This document shows positions 1 through 6,464 of a stretch of DNA of 6,629 bases, piece by piece. Source of the DNA: an uncultured Porphyromonadaceae bacterium. Its GTDB lineage: Bacteria; Bacteroidota; Bacteroidia; Bacteroidales; Barnesiellaceae_A. The DNA lies in assembly GCA_900542255.1 (NCBI GenBank), contig UQMR01000092.1, positions 1 through 6,629 on the forward strand. Reading direction: 5' to 3'. The stretch's first letter is position 1, and every line of letters begins with the position of its first letter. The position numbers were made by a program, and so were the translations under genes. The notes beneath the pieces were generated by a model. That model was not told the origin of the DNA and searched no databases. It saw only the letters and a list, made by a program, of their open reading frames with translations.

Positions 1-28
1 CCTAACTTTCAATGTTTTCAAAGAGCTT

Positions 29-1480
29 TTATGATTTTTTACCGGACACTAATGAATTAGGATTTAAAATATGGTTATTAGAAATTACAATCAATTGTTT
101 ACAACATCGTGTAAGAGCAACATATAAGTGCCTTTTGTCATTAAAACGATGCGCATTTAAAACAACAACCGTATCAAACTCAAGGCCTTTAGTAAGCAAT
201 GTTGTACCTATTACTTTGCCTTGAATTTTACGGCCTTTTCTTCTCAATATATTGCGATTGCGCTCTATTGATTCTGCTGCAGAAACGCCAAGACGATCTG
301 CATCTCGGAGGGCATTGCATATATCATGTAAAAAATCCTTTCGATACACTTTCATATCAGGAATGTTTTCAATGGCCTCAATTAGAGAGGCAATGTTAGT
401 ATATGATTTCTTTTCCTTTAAGTCTGTAATAATAGTTTCCAAAGAGCTTCGGATCAATTGGTCTGCAACTAATCTTTTGCTTTTTAATTGACCTGTATTT
501 TTGAACCAAACATTAATTTTTGTTTTTGACCCAATTGTGCGCATCAAATTAACTATACTCTCAATTAGAGAACATCCATTTAATTTATCAAACGATATAC
601 AGCTCGAATAAAAAATGTTATCATCTATCGACTCTATCATTTTTAACTGGGGGAACTGTTGAATGAACTTTTTCCGAGGCTCTACAGATTCACTTGTCGG
701 GTGTATCAGTAAAACACTATTATCACGCAATGCATTATATATTTCATTTTTGTATAATGACCGTGAAATAGCATAATCATTTTCTGGAGCAATAACAACT
801 TTGATTTCATGATAGTCATGTAAATCAAGTGTATTTGTGGATAGAAGTTTACTGCGTATCGACAAAAGATCTTGTCCTAAAGCAATTCTTCCTGCATTAT
901 TCCACCTCCACGGTATTTCCAATGATTGACAATTGTCGTTAAACAACTTAAATGATTCCTCGGAAAAATCCACAATATGCTCTCTTCCAAAGTCAAATAT
1001 GCCTTGCAGGGGGTCGCCTAATATATGTGTATGAAGTATAGTAGATAAAGACATTATCATTTGGTGTTGACCCACTGTACAATCTTGGTATTCATCGACT
1101 ATAAGATGATCATATTTTATAGCCAAATACTTTTTTATGGGTAGTGCTTTCAGTATTTTTGTCGCATGCTCTATGGCAAAATGAAATAAGGAGCCTGCAT
1201 CAGACAATGACGGTATCTCATCTTTATTAAGATGGTAAGCCTTGACCAAATTCAGTGCAAAACCACAAATGGTTTCAAGCTGATATGTAGATGATGGAAT
1301 ATTCTTTAACCGGAATTTTTCTTTTAACGAAGCAATACCTGCATGTGTATGTGTCAAGACTAACACTCGCTTCTCCCCTCTATATGAAGCAATACATTCT
1401 GCAATGGTATATGTTTTACCAAAGCCTGCAGGGGCAATAACCATACTCTTATTTGCCGAAAGAAAGGTGTCTATATCCAT
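29..1480 (-). CDS. gajB: Gabija-type UvrD-like helicase/ATPase (GajB-like)
   Basis: This 483-residue protein is a short superfamily 1A (UvrD/PcrA/Rep) helicase. Visible motifs in order are Walker A APAGFGKT (16-23), motif Ia VLTHTHAG (41-48), Walker B LIVDEYQD (126-133), motif III GDPLQGIF (155-162), WRW (191-193), motif V GTTLLTKGLEFD (425-436) and motif VI YVALTR (453-458) with the arginine finger R458. Housekeeping UvrD/PcrA proteins exceed 650 residues. The short length, with little room for full 1B/2B subdomains, is typical of GajB. The start lies 2 nt after the stop of the OLD nuclease gene, so the two are very likely co-transcribed and translationally coupled. In known Gabija systems GajB binds GajA in a large complex and hydrolyses ATP on DNA ends. 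That role is inferred here from family and neighbour. All catalytic motifs look intact and the stop codon is inside the window. Confidence 0.88.
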   Translation of the reverse strand: MDIDTFLSANKSMVIAPAGFGKTYTIAECIASYRGEKRVLVLTHTHAGIASLKEKFRLKNIPSSTYQLETICGFALNLVKAYHLNKDEIPSLSDAGSLFHFAIEHATKILKALPIKKYLAIKYDHLIVDEYQDCTVGQHQMIMSLSTILHTHILGDPLQGIFDFGREHIVDFSEESFKLFNDNCQSLEIPWRWNNAGRIALGQDLLSIRSKLLSTNTLDLHDYHEIKVVIAPENDYAISRSLYKNEIYNALRDNSVLLIHPTSESVEPRKKFIQQFPQLKMIESIDDNIFYSSCISFDKLNGCSLIESIVNLMRTIGSKTKINVWFKNTGQLKSKRLVADQLIRSSLETIITDLKEKKSYTNIASLIEAIENIPDMKVYRKDFLHDICNALRDADRLGVSAAESIERNRNILRRKGRKIQGKVIGTTLLTKGLEFDTVVVLNAHRFNDKRHLYVALTRCCKQLIVISNNHILNPNSLVSGKKS

Positions 1481-1482
1481 AT

Positions 1483-3195
1483 CTACTTATCAATCCAAGA
1501 TGAAAGCATATCTATAATACTTTTAAGCCGACTACCATTTGCGAGTTTGGAATAATGAGTCAAAATACATTTTCCCATAAGTTCACCATATTCTTGTCTT
1601 TTATACCATTCCTTCTTTTTCGCTGCTTTACCAAGAGCTAATCTTAGTTCGGAACTTTCGTTTTCATACCAGTCTTTTGTTTGCTCCATTTTATTCTGCA
1701 TAAAAGCATTTGTGCTATCAAAAATTATTGTCTCGGCTTCTTCGGCGGTCTTATATCCATCTTTTTCTATTTTATTAATTACAATCTGTATAAGTTCTTT
1801 GACGGCATTCCAAGGTGCATCGTTAAAAACCTGTTGTTCTATAGAATTATTTTCGTTGCAATCGATTACTTCTACTCCTGTTTGTTTGAATTGTTGTTTG
1901 CGGTCATTGACATCTTTACAATCAGAGTCGCATAACAATGCTGTTGGATACAATAGACTATTAAACCCTGTTACATACCCAATCATCCCATTTCCTGTTC
2001 CATCTGCAAATCTTATTCCTTTACAAGCCGCAGATTCTTTATCTAAATCTATTCGAAACTGATTAATTGCACGACAAAAGCCAATTTCTGTTGCGCCTTC
2101 ACACACTATAATTTTTCTTGCAAAAAAAGCCTCCGGATTCTTTCTAATACAACCTTGCATTTCTTCATCAACATGTTGTAAATGTGATACTCCTTTACGT
2201 AAAATATAAAGTGCAGTACAAGGAATTTCAACGATAACATTACTAGAATGAGTTGTAATGATTATTTGCTTATCAGTATATTTCGAAAGCCTATTAACAA
2301 GGTGCTGAACTCTATCTGGTTCCAGTCCTTGCTCGATCTCGTCAATTAAGATAACACCTGAAGGATGAGTTAAAGCTAATTGAATAGCAAGGGATAAAAG
2401 CCGTTTAGACCCTTTCCCTTTTAAACGGAACGGTATTCCATCTTCGTGAATGCTGACCTTGTTCTCGCTAATTGCTATATCTTTATGGTCAAGCATAGCT
2501 TTCATTTCATTTAAAGTTATTCCTAACTCACTGGCTACACTTTTGATTTTGTTTATCACATCTTCGAATTTGTTGCCGATATTTGCATCAAATGCATTTT
2601 TGGCTTCTCGAACTACATCTAAAACACGATTTTCATCATCAGCTATATGATTACCATTCAACTGTTGATAGAGACTATAAAGAGGATTTCCTTTGTTTAA
2701 AGAAAAATGACGATCTGTATATTCTGACACGGAGAAAACATTTAGTTTTCCTCTATCAGTCGCCTTTATTATAGAGGATTCCACACCATTATAGGAAACC
2801 ACTTCCCAGGAAGGTTCCAAATCTTTTCTAATAGTAAGTCGTATAGTAAGAGCCGGCAAAGCATCATGCGCTTCTTCGGACTCCATATCATCAACTAACT
2901 GATAGTCTTTTGTTATTCCGCGAAGATGATCACTGTACTTTAATATCAATTCATCTGGAATATCAGAAACTACTCCCTCTATAACAATAGGTGATGTAGT
3001 ATCGCACATATAAAAATCGCTATCATTCAGGCGTATACTCCAAGATGGAGCAAAGACATAGGCAATCGCATCCAAAATTGTAGATTTGCAAGAATCTCCA
3101 CGTCCAATAATACAAGTGATACCGTCCCCAAATATCTGTTCGAAATTTTTTATCCCTCTAAAATGACTAATTTTTAAGAATCTCAACTTTGCCAT
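1483..3195 (-). CDS. gajA: OLD-family ATPase with TOPRIM nuclease domain (GajA-like)
   Basis: This 570-residue protein has an ABC-type ATPase followed by a TOPRIM nuclease domain, the class 2 OLD layout. The N-terminal strand and FRGIKNF lead into Walker A GRGDSCKST (31-39). An ABC-signature-like GKGSKRLLSL follows (260-269), then Walker B VILIDE (281-286) with the D-loop region QGLEPD, and the switch histidine in TTHS (H316). TOPRIM motifs are CEGATE (E366), the DxD pair in CDSDCKD (D423, D425) and SIEQQ (E453). Lys542 in ELMGK is a candidate C-terminal metal-site lysine, which is tentative. Known GajA is about 580 residues, so this is full length. Family members nick or cleave DNA site-specifically and are inhibited by nucleotides, so phage-induced NTP depletion switches them on. 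The Walker A glycine before the lysine is replaced by Cys36. A helicase gene follows after 2 nt and a regulator precedes it by 33 nt. Confidence 0.87.
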   Translation of the reverse strand: MAKLRFLKISHFRGIKNFEQIFGDGITCIIGRGDSCKSTILDAIAYVFAPSWSIRLNDSDFYMCDTTSPIVIEGVVSDIPDELILKYSDHLRGITKDYQLVDDMESEEAHDALPALTIRLTIRKDLEPSWEVVSYNGVESSIIKATDRGKLNVFSVSEYTDRHFSLNKGNPLYSLYQQLNGNHIADDENRVLDVVREAKNAFDANIGNKFEDVINKIKSVASELGITLNEMKAMLDHKDIAISENKVSIHEDGIPFRLKGKGSKRLLSLAIQLALTHPSGVILIDEIEQGLEPDRVQHLVNRLSKYTDKQIIITTHSSNVIVEIPCTALYILRKGVSHLQHVDEEMQGCIRKNPEAFFARKIIVCEGATEIGFCRAINQFRIDLDKESAACKGIRFADGTGNGMIGYVTGFNSLLYPTALLCDSDCKDVNDRKQQFKQTGVEVIDCNENNSIEQQVFNDAPWNAVKELIQIVINKIEKDGYKTAEEAETIIFDSTNAFMQNKMEQTKDWYENESSELRLALGKAAKKKEWYKRQEYGELMGKCILTHYSKLANGSRLKSIIDMLSSWIDK

Positions 3196-3228
3196 ATTAC
3201 ATTCGTTATATAAACTTTTTGATTCTTG

Positions 3229-3432
3229 TTATTCGGTTCTCAGCAAATCATTCACAGACACATTTAAGGCCTTTGCTATTTGAATTAGCATTTCTACACT
3301 GGGCTGTGTTGTGTTTGTAACCCATTTAGAAATTATGGCAGGATCCTTATCCAACTGTTCCGAGAGCCATTTATTGCTCTTGTTTTTCTCTGCGAGAACG
3401 ACTTTGATGCGATTCAGTAATTTACGTTCCAT
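3229..3432 (-). CDS. Xre/Cro-CI-type HTH regulator of the defence operon
   Basis: This 67-residue protein is essentially one HTH_3 (Cro/CI) domain. The N-terminal helix KLLNRIKVVLAEKNKSNKWL is followed by the helix-turn-helix core SEQLDKDPAIISKWVTNTTQ (about 24-43). The closing helices PSVEMLIQIAKALNVSVNDLL are a typical Xre ending. There is no effector or dimerisation extension. It is the first gene of a minus-strand transcript, 33 nt ahead of the OLD nuclease gene, with its start 23 nt downstream of a TAnnTTTG promoter element. Small Xre genes at the head of restriction and defence operons usually act as autoregulators or controller proteins. By position this one probably controls its own promoter and thereby both Gabija-like genes. 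The direction of control (repressor or activator) cannot be read from the sequence. Confidence 0.85.
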   Translation of the reverse strand: MERKLLNRIKVVLAEKNKSNKWLSEQLDKDPAIISKWVTNTTQPSVEMLIQIAKALNVSVNDLLRTE

Positions 3433-3441
3433 ATTATATCT

Positions 3442-3452
3442 CCATTACATGG
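3442..3452. promoter_or_regulatory. Short palindrome at the expected transcription start, possible Xre operator
   Basis: CCAT-TAC-ATGG is a 4-bp inverted repeat with a 3-bp spacer, lying between the -7 element and the regulator start codon. The overlapping TTACA-TGG-TTACA is a direct repeat. The position is right for autoregulation by the small Xre protein, but the arms are short enough to arise by chance. Confidence 0.25.
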
Positions 3453-3455
3453 TTA

Positions 3456-3463
3456 CAAAGATA
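3456..3463 (-). promoter_or_regulatory. Bacteroidetes -7 promoter element for the regulator-gajA-gajB operon
   Basis: The minus strand reads TATCTTTG, an exact match to the Bacteroidetes primary sigma -7 consensus TAnnTTTG, 23 nt upstream of the regulator ATG. No clear TTTG -33 box is visible 19-21 nt further upstream, where the sequence is AT-rich. A transcription start about 7 nt downstream would leave a leader of roughly 15 nt. It is the only plausible promoter I see for the three-gene operon. Confidence 0.5.
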
Positions 3464-3668
3464 AGGAGATTCAGAGAATATAATTGACTTGGAGGGTTAA
3501 ATATTGCAACTCGCAACAAAAAAGTGAGCAAAACATCAATTACAACTACATATTCTTTCTTTATTGGCAGTTTTGTGTCAGGTCCATTTGGTAAACCAAT
3601 TACTTTTTGTGGGAACTTTACGGTATCAAACTACAAAGAATATTGAATGTATAATTTGATAATCAGAA

Positions 3669-3866
3669 AGATATAGAACATTATTCGGTTCAAGCGTGGA
3701 ACTGCGAGTCACACTCTTACTTGAAGGTCGTAGGAAACCATAGATGCAGATGTAACAATAGCAGCCCACGCTATATGCGTGAGAACCACTATGCTATCCT
3801 TGCATCTAATTGAAAATTTCCTACGTTTTCAAGTACAAGATAAGCATAACGCCTCTTCTTTTTTCG
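3669..3866 (+). ncRNA. Candidate structured RNA, rod-shaped and possibly 6S-like
   Basis: Two arms fold into one long interrupted hairpin. The helices are 3718-3725 with 3828-3835 (8 bp), 3729-3737 with 3817-3825 (9 bp), 3741-3748 with 3801-3808 (8 bp), 3758-3763 with 3792-3797 (6 bp) and 3767-3771 with 3777-3781 (5 bp, loop TATAT). That is 36 Watson-Crick pairs separated by small internal loops. A weak outer pairing, 3694-3697 with 3849-3852, would enclose a larger internal bubble. A run of six T at 3859-3864 follows on the plus strand only, and TATAATTTG lies just upstream at 3651-3659, so the plus strand is favoured. A rod of about 200 nt with a large bubble is the general shape of 6S RNA, which Bacteroidales carry. 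Primary sequence was not matched to any family, and both ends are approximate. An unrelated inverted-repeat element is the main alternative. Confidence 0.45.
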
Positions 3867-3911
3867 TATGTCTTGGAGAGAGTTGCCTCAATCCAACTAC
3901 AAAATTAGTAA

Positions 3912-3956
3912 GAAGTCGTAATAATATGCACTCTACGGGCGAATTATTACGACTTC
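3912..3956. repeat. Perfect 14-bp inverted repeat with 17-nt spacer
   Basis: GAAGTCGTAATAAT (3912-3925) and its exact reverse complement (3943-3956) flank 17 nt. It could form a strong hairpin, but no T-run follows on either strand, so it is not a typical terminator. The spacer is too short for a usual invertible promoter. It could be a protein-binding site, a recombination site or part of the end of a mobile element. No copy of the arm was seen elsewhere in the window. Confidence 0.8.
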
Positions 3957-3964
3957 GTGGCTGT

Positions 3965-4287
3965 TTATAATTTCAATCCTCGATTTTGGCTTTTTCTGCT
4001 TGTCGGCAGTCCCAACACCTCCATAAACTCATCTTTCTTGCGTCTGAACCGACGTATATGCGAAATGCCGTCTATTTTGAAGTCTTATTTACTGTCGGAG
4101 TCAGCTTCTCTACATATAGGGAATAGTGTTTGACAAAATCTGTAAATTCCAAAACTTGGCAACTTCCGATCAGCCGTCTGCCCCCATGCAACAATTTCTC
4201 CCCGATGCTCAAATTACACTGTTTTATCCGCTGCAATCCGGCGATTATCTCACAGATTTTCCGTAAGTTTGTGACATGATGCGGCAC
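3965..4287 (-). pseudogene. Possible decayed coding remnant, family not recognised
   Basis: Two adjacent minus-strand open stretches in different frames look like consecutive pieces of one protein. The first (4287 down to 4072) encodes 71 residues starting MPHHVTNLRKICEII and ending TVNKTSK. The second (about 4080 down to 3965) has no start codon near its beginning and encodes DFKIDGISHIRRFRRKKDEF, continuing to a stop at 3965. Its basic, amphipathic composition is protein-like. The join needs a frameshift near 4072-4083. The right end overlaps the start of the next gene by 12 nt, which argues against an intact gene. I do not recognise the family. It may be a scar of a mobile element at the composition boundary, or chance open frames. 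Confidence 0.25.
4264..4271 (+). promoter_or_regulatory. TAnnTTTG-like element just before the plus-strand gene
   Basis: TAAGTTTG matches the Bacteroidetes -7 consensus, but it ends only 4 nt before the ATG at 4276 and lacks a TTTG about 20 nt upstream. If functional, transcription would start at or inside the start codons, giving a leaderless or later-starting product. It may be a chance match. Confidence 0.2.
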
Positions 4288-5550
4288 AAAAACATAACAG
4301 TAGCGATTATTGCGGCAGCTATTCTCATAGCGGCGGCCGTGATGGTGACAGGCCGGTTTGTAAAAGCGAGCAACGAGAGCCGCGACTACGACCTGGCCTC
4401 CCCCGCCCTGTATGTGAGCCGACCCGAGGAGGGCATCACAGGCATTATCAGAGATTGGCGCGACACGGCTCGCTTAGGCCCTCCTTTCGCGCAGGCTGTT
4501 GCCTCCTTGCCCGACGCCCTCGTATCGGCGTGCCGACCGTCGGAGAGCCACCCGGTACTCATAACGCATTATCGCGACGGGAGTCTCGCTTTTTGGGCCG
4601 CCGCCCGCAACAGCTCGATACAACGCCTTGTCACATCGTTGGCCCACGACCTGAGCGACGGTTACAGCCCGGTAGAAGAGAGGCGGCCCGATGGCACGCG
4701 CCTCTACCATTTTGCCACGGCCGACAATCGCTTTGCGCATCTCTATCACAACCACTCGGTCGTCGGTTACAGTTACCGCCGCGAACTCCTCACCTCGCCT
4801 GCCTACGACGGTGTGTTGGCCCGCGCCATAGAGGAGAATACCGTTACAACGATGCCTGCAATCATATATCACGACACGGCATATCGCACCTTCAATGTGA
4901 AACAGAGTGCCACGCATATCACATATCGGTGCGCGCTGCAAGCCTTACCCGGCTATCTTACGGGGAAAACCGACTCCTTGCAAACCGATGCCATCCCTGC
5001 CTCAGCCTGCGAGATAATGCAGGCCTCGTGTATCACTGCGCCCTTTATAGGAGAAGTCGTTACCCGGGTTGTCCTTGCCGACGACACAGCGGCTGCCGCT
5101 GTAATTGCCGCTCCTATCACCGACCCCCGCACGCTGGCCAAGACGTTGCGCCCTTATATGACGCCTTACGGATATCGCATCCCGGCCGACAGCCTCGCCC
5201 ATATCCTGCCGGCCTCGTGGCTCGGTAACGCCGATTATTGGATAGAGGTGCATGGTACGACACTGCTTGCCTCGACTGAGGCGCAAACCTTGCGCCGGTA
5301 TGTACAAGCATTGCGCCAGCCTCAACAATTCTCCCCCACGACGCCCCCCGCGCCCGCATTGGGTACGTATATATCGACCGACAGCAGCGTAAACAAGGGG
5401 TATGATATGCTCATACCGAGCTTGAAGCTGCCGCCATTTCTCGCAGGGGAACCGCTCATGGTGCAAATCGTTGCAGAGAGGGCGCAACGATACGGAATAG
5501 AAATCACTGTGCCATCGCATCCTTGTAATAGGAGTGCTGCAAATCGGTAA
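4276..5550 (+). CDS. Membrane-anchored protein of unknown function
   Basis: This 424-residue protein has one N-terminal hydrophobic segment (about residues 8-26, VAIIAAAILIAAAVMV) preceded by basic residues. It fits a signal anchor or uncleaved signal peptide, with the rest of the protein in the periplasm. No lipobox, enzyme motif or repeat is obvious in the remainder, which is rich in Ala, Thr and Arg. I do not recognise the family with confidence, though Bacteroidetes genomes carry many hypothetical periplasmic proteins of this layout. Two ATG codons stand in tandem (4276 and 4279) with no clear Shine-Dalgarno sequence, and either could be used. It is clearly GC-richer than the defence genes to its left and resembles the genes to its right. 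Its last 47 nt overlap the convergent SGNH hydrolase gene. The promoter is uncertain. Confidence 0.75.
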   Translation: MMRHKNITVAIIAAAILIAAAVMVTGRFVKASNESRDYDLASPALYVSRPEEGITGIIRDWRDTARLGPPFAQAVASLPDALVSACRPSESHPVLITHYRDGSLAFWAAARNSSIQRLVTSLAHDLSDGYSPVEERRPDGTRLYHFATADNRFAHLYHNHSVVGYSYRRELLTSPAYDGVLARAIEENTVTTMPAIIYHDTAYRTFNVKQSATHITYRCALQALPGYLTGKTDSLQTDAIPASACEIMQASCITAPFIGEVVTRVVLADDTAAAAVIAAPITDPRTLAKTLRPYMTPYGYRIPADSLAHILPASWLGNADYWIEVHGTTLLASTEAQTLRRYVQALRQPQQFSPTTPPAPALGTYISTDSSVNKGYDMLIPSLKLPPFLAGEPLMVQIVAERAQRYGIEITVPSHPCNRSAANR

Positions 5551-6241
5551 GCCGGTCATAGCCGGCAGCCGAGAGGTGAAGCCCGTCGGTAGTATATACG
5601 CGTACCGAATCGACCACCTCGTCCTCGGGCGAAAAGCCACACCGGGCAAATGTATCGTTGACATACACCCTGCCCCTATACCGTTCTTGGGCTGCAACGG
5701 CCTTGTAGGCTGCCACGTAATCGGCCATCGCATGGCCTTGCTCATTGGGCATGGTAGACAAGCGATGCACCGCCCCATTGGGGAAGGGCGTGCACAACAT
5801 CACGGGAGCATCGGTATGCTCGATGAGGTAATCCAATATATATTGCAATCCGCCGCAAGAGGTTGTCGTAGCCGTGTCGCCGGGCTCGCCCAGCGGCATG
5901 CCATGACCATAGTCGTTGGTACCGGCAAAGAGTATGATAAGGTCGGCATCGGCATGGCTGCACACCTCTCCCACGTATGTACCCAACCACGACGGGCCCC
6001 CGTGAGCGGCCGACACATCGCGACTGTAACGGTGACCGCAATAGCCGTGACGATAGACGGTATCGGCATGGAATTTCTGTTGTACAAGTTGCGTATAGCT
6101 GCCCTCGGGGGCGCCATATTCGGCTGTTATACTATCGCCATAGAGAACTATATACCGCGCATCGTTCTCCTCGCGGCAAGCGAAACAGAGCAAAAGGGCT
6201 ACTGCTACGACACAGCATTTGAGCATAAAATTACATTTCAT
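5504..6241 (-). CDS. SGNH/GDSL-family hydrolase, putative surface lipoprotein
   Basis: This 245-residue protein shows the SGNH hydrolase blocks. Block I is YGDSIT with nucleophile Ser37, block III is GTND with Asn109, and block V is DGLHLSAAGY with Asp219 and His222. The family hydrolyses esters of lipids or acetylated carbohydrates, and the substrate cannot be told here. The N-terminus has Lys, a hydrophobic stretch (VVAVALLL) and Cys22 in the context CFAC, a slightly unusual lipobox because -3 is Cys rather than Leu. The residues after the cysteine, REEND, are acidic like the lipoprotein export signal that sends Bacteroidetes lipoproteins to the cell surface. The start could be the ATG at 6241 or Met6 at 6226, which gives a more typical signal length. 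It lies just downstream of the tRNA terminator, so it needs its own promoter, which I could not identify. Confidence 0.85.
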   Translation of the reverse strand: MKCNFMLKCCVVAVALLLCFACREENDARYIVLYGDSITAEYGAPEGSYTQLVQQKFHADTVYRHGYCGHRYSRDVSAAHGGPSWLGTYVGEVCSHADADLIILFAGTNDYGHGMPLGEPGDTATTTSCGGLQYILDYLIEHTDAPVMLCTPFPNGAVHRLSTMPNEQGHAMADYVAAYKAVAAQERYRGRVYVNDTFARCGFSPEDEVVDSVRVYTTDGLHLSAAGYDRLTDLQHSYYKDAMAQ

Positions 6242-6265
6242 ATCTCACGGAGGTTTATTCCCGCC

Positions 6266-6285
6266 TGCACCGGGTTACAGGTGCA
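6266..6285 (-). other. Small hairpin in the leader of the SGNH hydrolase gene
   Basis: TGCACC (6266-6271) and GGTGCA (6280-6285) can pair across an 8-nt loop, 24 nt upstream of the hydrolase start codon. No T-run follows on the minus strand, so it is not a terminator. It may be a leader structure or chance. Confidence 0.3.
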
Positions 6286-6295
6286 TAGACTAATA

Positions 6296-6330
6296 CAAAA
6301 AAAGGCTGCCCGACCTATATCGAGCAGCCT
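6296..6330 (-). terminator. Intrinsic terminator of the tRNA operon
   Basis: Read on the minus strand, a 10-bp GC-rich stem (6330-6321 with 6312-6303, one G-T wobble) closes an 8-nt loop and is followed by seven T (6303-6297). The first T of the run also closes the stem base. It sits 9 nt after the last tRNA-Leu, in the direction of tRNA transcription. It separates the tRNA cluster from the hydrolase gene on the same strand. Confidence 0.9.
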
Positions 6331-6339
6331 CATAGAAAG

Positions 6340-6423
6340 TGTCCGAGATGAGATTCGAACTCACACAGGCTTTCGCCCACTACCCCCTCAAAGTAGCGTG
6401 TCTACCGATTCCACCACCCGGAC
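6340..6423 (-). tRNA. tRNA-Leu (anticodon GAG)
   Basis: This is a class II tRNA with a complete cloverleaf. Acceptor GTCCGGG pairs with CTCGGAC (one G-T). The D-arm region is GGTGGAATCGGTAGACAC. The anticodon arm is CTACT-TTGAGGG-GGTAG with GAG at 6389-6387. A long variable arm is capped by GAAA, and the T-arm is GTGAG-TTCGAAT-CTCAT. The discriminator is A at 6340 and CCA is not encoded. It reads CUU/CUC codons and is the last gene of the tRNA cluster. Confidence 0.95.
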
Positions 6424-6464
6424 ATATATCATATTCTCCACATGCAAATGTAGCGACGGTGTAG

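Larger units (their letters stand above)
3433..4275. other. Gene-poor interval between the defence operon and the core genes
   Basis: No intact, convincing protein gene is visible here on either strand. From right to left of the operon promoter it holds AT-rich sequence with no clear signal (about 3470-3650), a TATAATTTG stretch at 3651-3659, the rod-shaped RNA candidate, a perfect 14-bp inverted repeat, and low-confidence remnants of a broken minus-strand reading frame. Base composition begins to rise toward the right end of this interval. Confidence 0.6.

Noticed and set aside
3588..3599. Near-palindrome TTGGT-AA-ACCAA followed by a short T-run
   Set aside because: The 2-nt centre is too small for a hairpin, and it is more than 120 nt upstream of the regulator promoter, so neither a terminator nor an operator is well supported.
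3779..3970. A 63-codon plus-strand frame starting inside the RNA candidate
   Set aside because: It lies across the hairpin, the T-run and the 14-bp repeat, with no ribosome-binding signal and no recognisable domain.
4455..5228. A 257-codon plus-strand frame inside the unknown membrane protein gene
   Set aside because: Its product is very rich in Arg, Pro and Cys with no domain, as expected for an out-of-frame reading. The 424-residue frame has a proper signal anchor.
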